In this document: positions 35,433-43,561 of the stretch, one piece after another
Layout: each line of letters opens with the position of its first letter
Numbering within the stretch: the stretch's first letter is position 1
DNA from: Streptomyces durocortorensis
GTDB lineage: Bacteria > Actinomycetota > Actinomycetes > Streptomycetales > Streptomycetaceae
Length of the DNA stretch: 64,000 bases
NCBI RefSeq assembly: GCF_031760065.1
Contig: NZ_CP134500.1
Span: 2,914,001-2,978,000, forward strand
Reading direction: 5' to 3'
Translations under genes and position numbers: made by a program
Notes under the pieces: model-generated
The model's input: the letters and a program-made list of their open reading frames with translations, nothing else
What the model was told of the DNA's origin: nothing
Database searches by the model: none

Positions 35433-36140
35433 TCAGCCGATGATGTGGCGCAGATATGCCTGCGGGTCGGCGAGGTAGCGCCGCCAGTGGTCGACGAGGG
35501 CCAGGTCCGCCCACCGCACCCGCTCCATCCCGCCGTCGCCCACCTGCACGATGTCGGCGCCCGGCAGCGCGGTGAGCAGCGGAGAGTGGGTGGCGCACAC
35601 CACCTGGCCGCCCGCCTTCGTCAGCTGGTCGATGTGGCCGAGCAGTTCGAGGCAGGAGGCGAAGGAGAGCGCGGCCTCGGGCTCGTCCATGACGTACAGC
35701 CCCGGCACCACGAACTTCTCCCGGAACGCGGCGAGGAAGCCCTCCCCGTGACTGCGGGAGTCCGGCTCCAGGCTCTCCCGGTCCAGGGCGTCGAGGGCGG
35801 TCTCCGCACGCAGGAAGAACCCCTTGCGCGCGGCCCGGCTGCCGATCATCCGCCGCCCGCGGGGCGCGGTGTCGAAGCGGACCCGCTCCCCGAGCGCGGA
35901 CTTGCCCCGCGAGGTGGCGTACTTCCAGTCGGCCGAACCGCCGTACGAGTCGAGCCCGAAACCTTCGGCCAGCGCCTCCACCAGCGTCGACTTCCCCGAA
36001 CCGTTCTCGCCGACGAGGAAGGTCACCGGCGCCCGGAAGCGCAGCCCCTCGGCGAGGAACTGCCGCACACAGGGCACCGACCAGGGCCAGGCGTCCGGCT
36101 CGGGGGCGTACACATGGGCGTAGGCGCGTTCGACGATCAC
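35433..36140 (-). CDS. AAA/ABC-type ATPase, single domain (AAA_21-like)
   Basis: 235 residues. Walker A VGENGSGKSTLVEAL near residue 45, Walker B GLYVMDEPEAALS near 150 and the switch ATHSPLLTALPGA near 190 are intact, with an RSHGEGFLAAF signature-like segment. The insert between Walker A and B is short, with no coiled coil, so this is not a SbcC/SMC protein. Similar chromosomal ATPases are of unknown role. Start at the GTG at 36140, the first start in the conserved frame. It sits 13 bases from the end of the Mut7-C gene, convergent. Confidence 0.85.
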   Translation of the reverse strand: MIVERAYAHVYAPEPDAWPWSVPCVRQFLAEGLRFRAPVTFLVGENGSGKSTLVEALAEGFGLDSYGGSADWKYATSRGKSALGERVRFDTAPRGRRMIGSRAARKGFFLRAETALDALDRESLEPDSRSHGEGFLAAFREKFVVPGLYVMDEPEAALSFASCLELLGHIDQLTKAGGQVVCATHSPLLTALPGADIVQVGDGGMERVRWADLALVDHWRRYLADPQAYLRHIIG

Positions 36141-36165
36141 CGGCCCATGATGACCGGTCCCCGGC

Positions 36166-36699
36166 TCAGAAGGCGTACGCGTCCCCGGTCGAAGGGGCCA
36201 GCACCGTGTGCTCGTCGTTCCGGGAGTCCGCGTCGCGTGTCCCGCCGCTCCACACCGTGTCGACCCGCAGGACCACCTCGGCCGGTCGCCCTGCGAGCCG
36301 CAGTTCCAGCGCGGTCTGCCGGGCCTGCCCGCCGGAGGGCAGCGCACCCGTCTCGCAGAGCACAGCGGCCCTGCCGCCCCACAGACAGCCCGGGGGCAGT
36401 TGCTGCCGTACGGACAGCGGCGCGGAGAAGCGGAGCCGTACCGTCGAGGCCGGTACGTCGGTGGGCCCGCGGTTCTCGGTCCGCAGCCGGATGCGGATCC
36501 GGTCGGCCCAGAGGGTGACGTGCCCGTGGTGGGCGATGTCCGCTTCCGGCACGGGGGCGGCGGCGGAGGAAGTCCCGGCGCGCTCCGTGGCCGAAGCGGC
36601 AGCACCGGGCACCACGGCAGCCGCCGGCACGGTCATCGCCGCGGCCGTCGCGAGCACGACGGACAGCGGCATCAACAGTCCTCTCCTACGCATCTGCAT
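36166..36699 (-). CDS. Secreted hypothetical protein
   Basis: 177 residues. A signal peptide (MRRRGLLMPLSVVLATAAAM core, cleavage near AAA-SA) precedes a beta-rich domain with a Cys pair (PPGCLWGGRAAVLCETG) that could form a disulphide. The pattern NRGPTDVPASTVRLRFSAPL suggests an Ig-like or DUF11-like fold. Start at 36699 keeps the positively charged n-region; an ATG at 36672 has a better ribosome site (GGAGAGGAC) but leaves a weak signal. Function unknown. Confidence 0.7.
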   Translation of the reverse strand: MQMRRRGLLMPLSVVLATAAAMTVPAAAVVPGAAASATERAGTSSAAAPVPEADIAHHGHVTLWADRIRIRLRTENRGPTDVPASTVRLRFSAPLSVRQQLPPGCLWGGRAAVLCETGALPSGGQARQTALELRLAGRPAEVVLRVDTVWSGGTRDADSRNDEHTVLAPSTGDAYAF

Positions 36700-36851
36700 G
36701 CCCGGAACATACCGATCACACCTACTAATCCGATGAACGTACCGATGTGACGCGCTCGCCCCCACCCACACAGCCCACGCCCACCCGGAAAGACCCCCTG
36801 TCGCCTGCCTATCCTTTCCCCGTAACCGATCAGCTGTCCGAGGAGATCGCC

Positions 36852-37610
36852 ATGGCCGCCACCCCCATCGCCGTCGTCACCGGCGCGAGCAGCGGCATCG
36901 GCGCCGCGACCGCCCGCACACTGGCCGCCGCCGGATTCCGCGTCGTGCTCACCGCACGCCGCAAGGACCGCATCCAGGCGCTGGCCGCCGAGATCACCGA
37001 GGCGGGGCACCAGGCGACGGCCTACCCCCTGGACGTCACCGACCGGGCGGCGGTCGACGAGTTCGCCACCGCTTTCCGCTCCCTCGCCGTCCTCGTCAAC
37101 AACGCGGGCGGGGCGCTGGGGGCCGACCCCGTGGCGACCGGCGACCCCGCCGACTGGCGACAGATGTACGAGACGAACGTCATCGGCACCCTCAACGTCA
37201 CCCAGGCCCTGCTGCCCGCCCTCACCGCGAGCGGCGACGGCACGATCGTGATCCTCTCCTCGACCGCCGCCCTGTCCGCGTACGAGGGCGGCGGCGGATA
37301 CGTCGCAGCCAAGCACGGCGAACACGTGCTGGCCGAGACCCTGCGCCTGGAGATCGTCGGCACCCCGGTCCGCGTCATCGAGGTGGCCCCCGGCATGGTC
37401 AGGACCGATGAGTTCGCCACCACGCGCTTCCGCGGGGACGCCGAGAAGGCGGCCAAGGTCTACGCGGGCGTCGACGCCCCCCTGACCGCCGAGGACGTCG
37501 CCGACACGATCGGCTGGGCCGTGACCCGCCCCAGCCACGTCAACATCGACCTCCTGGTGGTCCGGCCCCGCGCCCAGGCCTCCAATACGAAGGTCCACCG
37601 CACGCTGTGA
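36852..37610 (+). CDS. Short-chain dehydrogenase/reductase (YdfG-like)
   Basis: 252 residues, classical SDR. Cofactor motif TGASSGIGAATA near residue 10, an Arg-Arg-Lys after the second strand suggesting NADPH, NNAGGALG near 84, catalytic Ser in LSSTAALS and YVAAKHG near 151. The C-terminal VDAPLTAEDVADTIGW fits the YdfG/serine 3-dehydrogenase subgroup. Start at 36852 with AGGAG upstream; the longer 36747 frame starts in Pro-rich sequence. Single gene ending in a strong terminator. Confidence 0.9.
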   Translation: MAATPIAVVTGASSGIGAATARTLAAAGFRVVLTARRKDRIQALAAEITEAGHQATAYPLDVTDRAAVDEFATAFRSLAVLVNNAGGALGADPVATGDPADWRQMYETNVIGTLNVTQALLPALTASGDGTIVILSSTAALSAYEGGGGYVAAKHGEHVLAETLRLEIVGTPVRVIEVAPGMVRTDEFATTRFRGDAEKAAKVYAGVDAPLTAEDVADTIGWAVTRPSHVNIDLLVVRPRAQASNTKVHRTL

Positions 37611-37614
37611 GCCG

Positions 37615-37648
37615 GACGCCGGGGACCGGTGTTCCGGTCCCCGGCGTC
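37615..37648. terminator. Bidirectional hairpin terminator, perfect 15-bp stem
   Basis: Arms GACGCCGGGGACCGG and CCGGTCCCCGGCGTC around the loop TGTT, between the convergent SDR and ABC ATPase genes. Confidence 0.88.
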
Positions 37649-37679
37649 AGACGTCCGTGAACGTCATCGCAAGGGTCCC

Positions 37680-38744
37680 TCAGGACGGGGCGACGGCTCG
37701 CTCGGCGACGAGCACGGGGTTGTCGTGCGGGGTGATCGTGCAGCGAGCTCCCGGTGCCAGCGCGGTCGCCTCCCAGCTGGGCAGGTCGGCCTTGCAGTCG
37801 GCCCCCGAGTCCGTGGTGAGGTGCAGCCGGGTGGTGGCGCCGAGGAAGGTCGCCACCCGCACGGTCGCCGGGGTGCCCGACGTGTCGTCGGCGGCGCCGA
37901 CCGCCAGCCCCTCGGGGCGCAGCAGTACGTCGACCTCGGCGCCGGAGGCGGGCGTCTCGCCGTGGATGGGCAGCCGCCGCCCGAACAGCTCGACGACCCC
38001 GCCGTCCCGGACGGTCCCCGGCAGCCGGTTCATGGTGCCGACGAACTCGGCGACGAAGGGCGTCGCGGGACGGTCGTACAACTCGCCGGGCGCGGCGCAC
38101 TGTTCGAGCCGGCCGTCCTTCATCACGGCGACGCGGTCCGCCATGGACAGCGCCTCCTCCTGGTCGTGGGTGACGAAGACGGTGGTGATGCCCAGCTCCA
38201 GCTGGATGCGCCGGATCTCCTCGCGGAGAGTGAGCCTCACCTTGGCGTCCAGGGCGGACAGCGGCTCGTCGAGGAGCAGCACCTTGGGGCGGATGGCCAG
38301 GGCGCGGGCGAGCGCGACGCGCTGCTGCTGGCCGCCGGAGAGCTGGTGCGGGTAATGGCCCTCGCGGCCGGGCAGGCCGACCAGCTCCAGCAGCTCCCCC
38401 GCCCGCTCCTTGCGTTCGACGGCGCCCCGGCCCCGTACCCGCAGGCCGTACGCGACGTTCTCGGCGGCCGTCATGTTCGGGAAGAGGCTGTACGACTGGA
38501 AGACCATGCCGATGTCGCGGCGGTTGGCCGGGACCCGGGTGACGTCCTCGCCGTCCATCAGCAGCTCGCCGCCGTCGGCGGTCTCGAACCCCGCGATGAT
38601 GCGCAGCGCGGTGGTCTTGCCGCAGCCGGACGGCCCGAGCAGGGCGACCATCTCGCCCGGGGCGATGTCCAGGTCGAGCCCGTCGAGCGCGACCGTGGAG
38701 CCGAACTCCCGGCGCAGATTCTTGAGTTGCACAGGGACGGTCAT
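37680..38744 (-). CDS. ABC importer ATP-binding subunit
   Basis: 354 residues. Walker A GPSGCGKTT near residue 37, signature LSGGQQQRVALARALA near 135, Walker B LLLDEPLSALDA, switch VTHDQEEAL; a C-terminal TOBE-type regulatory domain follows residue 240. The layout is that of the polyamine/iron/phosphonate class (CUT/POPT-type) importers. The ATG overlaps the stop of the second permease by four bases. It powers the importer encoded by the three genes upstream of it. Confidence 0.94.
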   Translation of the reverse strand: MTVPVQLKNLRREFGSTVALDGLDLDIAPGEMVALLGPSGCGKTTALRIIAGFETADGGELLMDGEDVTRVPANRRDIGMVFQSYSLFPNMTAAENVAYGLRVRGRGAVERKERAGELLELVGLPGREGHYPHQLSGGQQQRVALARALAIRPKVLLLDEPLSALDAKVRLTLREEIRRIQLELGITTVFVTHDQEEALSMADRVAVMKDGRLEQCAAPGELYDRPATPFVAEFVGTMNRLPGTVRDGGVVELFGRRLPIHGETPASGAEVDVLLRPEGLAVGAADDTSGTPATVRVATFLGATTRLHLTTDSGADCKADLPSWEATALAPGARCTITPHDNPVLVAERAVAPS

Positions 38745-39583
38745 GACACGGTCTTCTTTCGGTTCTCGCGGCCGGAGTTCGTACGGCGGCGGCTGCGGCC
38801 GCCGGCCAGGGTGGTGAGCAGGAGCAGCAGCCCCCAGGTGATCAGCAGGCTCAGCATCGCGGCCGCGACCGACAGCTGCGCCTCGGAGTCCTTGATCTCC
38901 ACCATCCACACGGAGAACGGGCGGTAGGAGAGCACGGAGGCGACGGTGTACTCGCCGAGCACCATGGCCAGGCTGAGCACTGCCCCGCCCGTGACCGCGG
39001 TCCGCAGGTTCGGCACGATCACCTGCCACAGGGTCTGGAGGCGCGAGGCGCCCAGGCTGCGGGCGGCCTCGACGAGGGTGCGCAGGTCGACGGCGCGCAG
39101 CCCGGCGTCCAGCGAGCGGTACAGGAACGGCAGGGACATGACCGTGTAGACGAGCACGAGGACCAGCGGGAAGTTCTCGTCCCGCAGGACCTGGAAGGTC
39201 ATGTAGAGGGGCGTGTCGGCCAGATCCTGTTCCCAGGACAGCACGGTGGTGACGCCCGCGACCAGCGCGATCGGCGGGACGACCAGCGGCATCATGCACA
39301 GGATCTCGACGATCCGGCGCAGCCTGGGCAGATAGAGCGAGACCGCGACCAGGGTCGGCACCATCAGGAGCAGACCGCAGGCGATGGTGGCCAGGCCCAG
39401 ACGCACCGAGAGCATCAGGCTGGCGGTCAGCCCCTCGGTGCCGAGTCCCTGCGTGTACGCGTCGAAGCTGACGCCGTCCACCTCGTTGACGCTGAACCAG
39501 ATCGAGGCGCCGATGGGGACCAGGAAATACAGCGCGGCGACCGGCAGGACGATGCCTCGTGAGGTGATCTTCATCCGAGCCAT
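38741..39583 (-). CDS. ABC importer permease (second)
   Basis: 280 residues with six membrane helices. The EAA loop is EAARSLGASRLQTLWQVIVPNL near residue 175. Start at ATG 39583 with AGGAG 6 bases upstream; it overlaps the end of the first permease by 13 bases. Members of this permease pair bracket the ATPase via the EAA loop. The substrate is set by the lipoprotein two genes upstream. Confidence 0.92.
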   Translation of the reverse strand: MARMKITSRGIVLPVAALYFLVPIGASIWFSVNEVDGVSFDAYTQGLGTEGLTASLMLSVRLGLATIACGLLLMVPTLVAVSLYLPRLRRIVEILCMMPLVVPPIALVAGVTTVLSWEQDLADTPLYMTFQVLRDENFPLVLVLVYTVMSLPFLYRSLDAGLRAVDLRTLVEAARSLGASRLQTLWQVIVPNLRTAVTGGAVLSLAMVLGEYTVASVLSYRPFSVWMVEIKDSEAQLSVAAAMLSLLITWGLLLLLTTLAGGRSRRRTNSGRENRKKTVS

Positions 39584-40527
39584 CGGGTACTCCTGCGCTG
39601 CAACGGTATCTGTACGGCCATCACGAGCAGCGCGATCACGACCATGTTGAGGCTCATGGCGAGGGCGAGGTTCTCCTGGCCCACAAGGACGTTGCCGTTG
39701 AGGGCGTTGGCGATCTGGATGGTGATCAGCGGCTGCGAGGAGCCGACCATCACCGCGGCGGTGGCGTGCGAGGCGAACGCGGTGCCGAACATGAGCACCG
39801 CACCGCCGACCAGCGAGGGCGTCAGCACCGGGATGCCGACGTGCCGCCAGTACTGCGACCGGGTCGCACCGCAGGACGCGGCGGCCTCCTGCCACTGGGC
39901 GCGCAGACCGTCGAGCGCGGGCAGGACGATCACCACCATCAGCGGGATCATGAAGTAGAGGTAGGCCAGCACCAGGCCGGTGAAGCTGTAGAGGCTGAAG
40001 CCCGTCCGGTCCAGGTGGAACAGCTGGGTGACGGTGCCGGTCGTGCCGAGCGTCGCGATGAAGGCGAAGGCGAGCGGCGCGCCGGAGAAGTTGGCCAGCA
40101 CCCCGCTGGCCGAGACCACGATGCCCCGCAGCCCCGCCCGCGGGGAGCTGACGACTGCCTGGGCGATCAGGGCGCCGATCACGGTCGCCAGCAGGGCGGT
40201 CACGGCCGAGAGTTCGACGCTCCCGGTCAGCCCGGTCGCGTACGCCCCGGACAGCGACCCGCTGACGTTCTCGGTCGAGAGCTCACTGGTGCCGCTCGCC
40301 GGGTCGAGGACGGTGAACGCCCCGTACACCATGGTCCCGGCGGGCAGCCCGAAGCACACCGCGAGGAACACGAAGAACGGAACGACGACGGGCCACCGGT
40401 GCCGACGGGTGCGGCGGCGAGGGCCCCCGCCGTCCCGCACGGGTGGCGCGGGTGGCGCGGGGGCGGCCGTGCCCGCCGCGGGCACGGAGCCCGCGGCGGG
40501 GACGGGAAGTGCGGTCTTGTCGGGCAT
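39571..40527 (-). CDS. ABC importer permease (first)
   Basis: 318 residues. A Pro/Ala-rich cytoplasmic N-terminus of about 45 residues precedes six membrane helices. The EAA loop is EAAASCGATRSQYWRHVGIPVL near residue 230. It follows the binding-protein gene after two bases and overlaps the second permease, so the four transport genes form one transcript. Confidence 0.92.
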   Translation of the reverse strand: MPDKTALPVPAAGSVPAAGTAAPAPPAPPVRDGGGPRRRTRRHRWPVVVPFFVFLAVCFGLPAGTMVYGAFTVLDPASGTSELSTENVSGSLSGAYATGLTGSVELSAVTALLATVIGALIAQAVVSSPRAGLRGIVVSASGVLANFSGAPLAFAFIATLGTTGTVTQLFHLDRTGFSLYSFTGLVLAYLYFMIPLMVVIVLPALDGLRAQWQEAAASCGATRSQYWRHVGIPVLTPSLVGGAVLMFGTAFASHATAAVMVGSSQPLITIQIANALNGNVLVGQENLALAMSLNMVVIALLVMAVQIPLQRRSTRWLG

Positions 40528-40529
40528 GG

Positions 40530-41678
40530 TCAGCTGACCGCCTTGCCCCAGCCCTGCACGACCGTCTCCTTGGCCTTCGCTTCCTGCTCCGCGGTCGGCT
40601 CCTCGGGCACGCCGTCGACCTCGGGAATCTGCGCGACGGCGGCCTTGTCGGCGGTGCCGTCCTTCTTCATCGTGTCGAGGAGCGCCGGGCGCGAGAAGCC
40701 CTTCAGCCAGATGTTCTGGCCCTCGGGGCTGTAGATGAACTCCAGCCACAGGCGGGCGGCGGCCGGGTGCGGGGCGTACTTGTTGACGCCCTGGTTGTAG
40801 TAGCGCGAGTACAGGCCGTCGGAGGGCACCGCGACCTGCCAGTCGACGCCCTTGGGCTTGAGCTTCACGCCGTAGCCCAGGTTGAGGTAGTCCCAGTCGA
40901 TCGAGATCGGCGTCTCGCCCTGCTGGATGGTGGCGAGCGTGGACTTCGCGGGAACGAAGTTGCCCTTCTTCTTCAGCTCCTGGAAGAAGTCCAGGCCCGG
41001 CTGGGCGTCGTCCAGGGAACCGCCGTTGGCCAGCGAGGCCGCGATGACCGCGGCCAGCGCGGAGCCGGACTCGGTCGGGTCGCCGTTGAGCGCGACCTTG
41101 TTGCGGTACTCGGGCTTGAGCAGGTCCTTGAACGTCTCGGGGCAGTTCTTCACGGCCTTGGCGTCGCAGCCGATGGATATGAAGCCGCCGTAGTTGTTCA
41201 TGAAGGAGGCGTCCGGCTGCTTCTGCGCGTCCGGGATGTCGTCCCAGCCCTGGACCTTGTACGGCGCGAGCAGGTCCTGCTTCTTGGCCTCCTGCATGTA
41301 CGAGGTGCCGAGGTCCAGCGCGTCGACGGCCCGGCTCTGGCCCTTGCGCTTGGCCGCCGCGTTCAGCGCGCCCTGGCTGCTGCCGCCCGGGTCCTCGTTG
41401 TTGACCTCGATGGCGTACTTCTTCTCGAAGGCCGCGATCATCTCGCCGTAGTTGGCCCAGTCCGGCGCGAGGGCGTAGACGTTGAGCTTGCCCTCCTTCT
41501 CCGCCGCCTCGACGAGCTTGTCCATGCCGCCGAGGTCCGCGGCCGACTCCGCTTTCGCGGCCTTGCTGTCCTTCGCGCCCGCGTCGTCGGGCGCGGAGCC
41601 ACAGCCGGCGGCCACCACGACGGTGAGGCCTGCGAGGGCCGCGGCGGTCAGGACGCGACGGGGACGGTGTGCCTTCAC
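40530..41678 (-). CDS. ABC importer substrate-binding lipoprotein (ferric/phosphonate-type cluster)
   Basis: 382 residues. Lipobox VVAAGC with the Cys near residue 26. The mature protein is a periplasmic-binding fold of the SBP type with EKEGKLNVYALAPDWANYG, near residue 60, as in iron, polyamine or 2-aminoethylphosphonate binding proteins. Start GTG 41678 with AGGAG 8 bases upstream. The operon lies divergent from a GntR regulator and next to an HAD phosphatase, which makes a phosphonate or phosphate-ester substrate plausible. That is inference from context. Confidence 0.88.
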   Translation of the reverse strand: MKAHRPRRVLTAAALAGLTVVVAAGCGSAPDDAGAKDSKAAKAESAADLGGMDKLVEAAEKEGKLNVYALAPDWANYGEMIAAFEKKYAIEVNNEDPGGSSQGALNAAAKRKGQSRAVDALDLGTSYMQEAKKQDLLAPYKVQGWDDIPDAQKQPDASFMNNYGGFISIGCDAKAVKNCPETFKDLLKPEYRNKVALNGDPTESGSALAAVIAASLANGGSLDDAQPGLDFFQELKKKGNFVPAKSTLATIQQGETPISIDWDYLNLGYGVKLKPKGVDWQVAVPSDGLYSRYYNQGVNKYAPHPAAARLWLEFIYSPEGQNIWLKGFSRPALLDTMKKDGTADKAAVAQIPEVDGVPEEPTAEQEAKAKETVVQGWGKAVS

Positions 41679-41817
41679 GATGCGTACTCCTGGGTCTTCG
41701 GCGAGCCACCTGTATGGACAAGCCAGCGTCAGTAAGCCAGCCGAAGCTAGCAGCCTAATGACCGGCCAGTAAAGCCCTCACGGAGGAAAAAGTGCAGGTC
41801 AGAAGCGTTATAAAGAC

Positions 41818-41831
41818 GTAGGTTTACCTAC
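41818..41831 (+). promoter_or_regulatory. GTAGGT-TT-ACCTAC dyad in the divergent transporter/GntR promoter
   Basis: A perfect 6-bp inverted repeat immediately downstream of a TATAAA-like -10. It lies between the transporter operon and the GntR gene. GntR/HutC proteins bind short inverted repeats of about this size. Confidence 0.6.
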
Positions 41832-41992
41832 CGCCAAAGCGGAAAGACGCAGGGTTCGCACTTCTGGGGGAACACCGATTGCGCGCAGTTCAGGGATGCG
41901 GGACACCGCGTGCGGATGACATGATCGTCCTTGCCCGCCCGGGAGCCCGCCCGGACGCCCGCCGACAGCCCCGAAAGCCCCCTAGGAGAGAC

Positions 41993-42733
41993 GTGATCCG
42001 ACGGCACCAGCAGATCGCCGAGGAGCTGCGCGTCGCCATCGCCGAAGGCACCTATCCGGTGGGCTCCGAACTGCCGTCCGAGTCCGAACTCGCCCTGGCC
42101 CACGGGGTGTCCCGGGGCACGCTCCGGCAGGCCTTCGGCACACTCCAGTCGGAGGGCCTGATCGGCTCCCGGCAGGGCGCCCGCCGCACGGTCCTGTCCA
42201 CCACCCCCAGCCAGAGCTTCACCGAGCTGCGCAGCTTCGCCCAGTGGGCCAGGGCCGGCGGCCGCACCCCCGGCGGCCTGGTGCTCCGCTCACGCCGCGC
42301 GAAGGCCACCGAGGCACAGGCCGCCCAACTCCACCTCGCCCCCGGTGACACGGTCCTCCACGTCCTGCGGGTACGCACCCTGGACGGCGAGCCGGCGCTC
42401 CTGGAGCGCACGGTGTACGCCGGGTGGGCGGCGGCCGCCGTCGAACGGCTGCCGGACGACTGCGAGTCGGTCACCCAGAGCCTGTACGACGAGGCCCGCG
42501 TCCTCATGAGCCACGGCGAACACCACCTGGACGCGATCGCCGCGGGCACCACGGACGCCCGGGAACTGGCCGTACGGCGCGGCTCCCCGCTGCTGCGGGT
42601 GCGCCGCACCACGACCACGCCCGACGGCCGCCCGGTCGAGACCTCGGACGACCGCTACAAGCCGGGTTCGGTGGTCTTCACGGTCCGCAATTCGGTACAG
42701 GCGAATCCCCTGGTCCGCACGACGCCCGACTGA
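41993..42733 (+). CDS. GntR-family regulator, HutC/UTRA type
   Basis: 246 residues. The winged helix (HQQIAEELRVAIAEGTYPVG, SELALAHGVSRGTLRQAFGTL) is followed by a UTRA ligand domain with its typical LLERTVYAG and YDEARVLMSH segments. UTRA domains bind small effectors such as sugars, amines or phosphonates. Start at the GTG at 41993 with AGGAGA upstream. It is divergent from the ABC importer and 77 bases before the HAD gene, so it probably controls both. Confidence 0.9.
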   Translation: MIRRHQQIAEELRVAIAEGTYPVGSELPSESELALAHGVSRGTLRQAFGTLQSEGLIGSRQGARRTVLSTTPSQSFTELRSFAQWARAGGRTPGGLVLRSRRAKATEAQAAQLHLAPGDTVLHVLRVRTLDGEPALLERTVYAGWAAAAVERLPDDCESVTQSLYDEARVLMSHGEHHLDAIAAGTTDARELAVRRGSPLLRVRRTTTTPDGRPVETSDDRYKPGSVVFTVRNSVQANPLVRTTPD

Positions 42734-42810
42734 TGGGGCGGGCACGCCCCGCCCCACAGGCCACCCCCGACCAGCGCCCCGGTCACCCCTCCCACGAACA
42801 GCGAGCACGC

Positions 42811-43473
42811 ATGTCCCCGCTCTCCCTGCCCCCGCTCCCCCGCCCCGCCGCCCTCCTCTGCGACATGGACGGCACCCTCGTCGACACCGAACACGCCTGG
42901 CTGGACACCGTCGCCGGGTTCCTGCGCGCACAGGGCTCCCCGGCGGACGCGGACACGCTCGCCCCGTTCGCGGGCGCCGCGGTGGCCGACTCGGCGGACC
43001 GTCTCGTACGCGACGGCCTCACCGCCCTGTCCGCCGCGGAGACGGCCACCCGTCTCGACCGGGCGTTCACCGCACGGGTGGCGGCCGGAGTGGCCGTCCA
43101 GCCGGGCGCCCTCCGGCTGCTGGACCGGGCGCGGGCGCTGGGGGTGCCCACCGCCCTGGTGACCGCGTCCGAACGGCATGTGGCCGACCTGGTGCTCGAC
43201 ACCCTGGGCCGGCACCGCTTCGACACGTCGATAGCCTCGGGCGAGGCACCCCGCGGCAAGCCGCACCCCGACCCGTACCTGGCCGCCGCGGCCGCGCTGG
43301 GAGTGGCCCCGCAGGACTGCCTGGCCGTCGAGGACACCCCCACGGGCGCCGCCGCCGCCCTCGCCGCGGGCTGCCGCCTGCTCGCCGTCCCCTCGGTCCC
43401 CGGCATCGAGCCCGGCCCGCGCACGGTCCTGGTCACCTCCCTGACGGAGGCGGACCTGGCGGGGGCGGCATAG
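42811..43473 (+). CDS. HAD-superfamily phosphatase (beta-phosphoglucomutase-like)
   Basis: 220 residues. Motif I CDMDGTLVDTEHAW near residue 17 has both Asp residues, motif II TALVTASE near 112, the Lys in GKPHPDPYL near 150 and motif III CLAVEDTPTGAAAA near 170. The helical cap lies between. It removes or moves a phosphate on a small metabolite. Neighbourhood with a GntR-controlled importer suggests it acts on the imported compound or its product. Confidence 0.88.
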   Translation: MSPLSLPPLPRPAALLCDMDGTLVDTEHAWLDTVAGFLRAQGSPADADTLAPFAGAAVADSADRLVRDGLTALSAAETATRLDRAFTARVAAGVAVQPGALRLLDRARALGVPTALVTASERHVADLVLDTLGRHRFDTSIASGEAPRGKPHPDPYLAAAAALGVAPQDCLAVEDTPTGAAAALAAGCRLLAVPSVPGIEPGPRTVLVTSLTEADLAGAA

Positions 43474-43561
43474 GGCCCCCGCCGGGCCGGCGAGGGCTCC
43501 CCGCCGGGCCGGTGAGGGGGGCCGCCACCGGCGGCGACGCCCTTCACACGCGGGTGGCCCG

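Noticed and set aside
43489..43535. Repeat of CCGCCGGGCCGG-type units between the HAD and rtcB genes as a regulatory array
   Set aside because: Only two GC-rich near-copies between convergent genes, more likely a weak terminator region.
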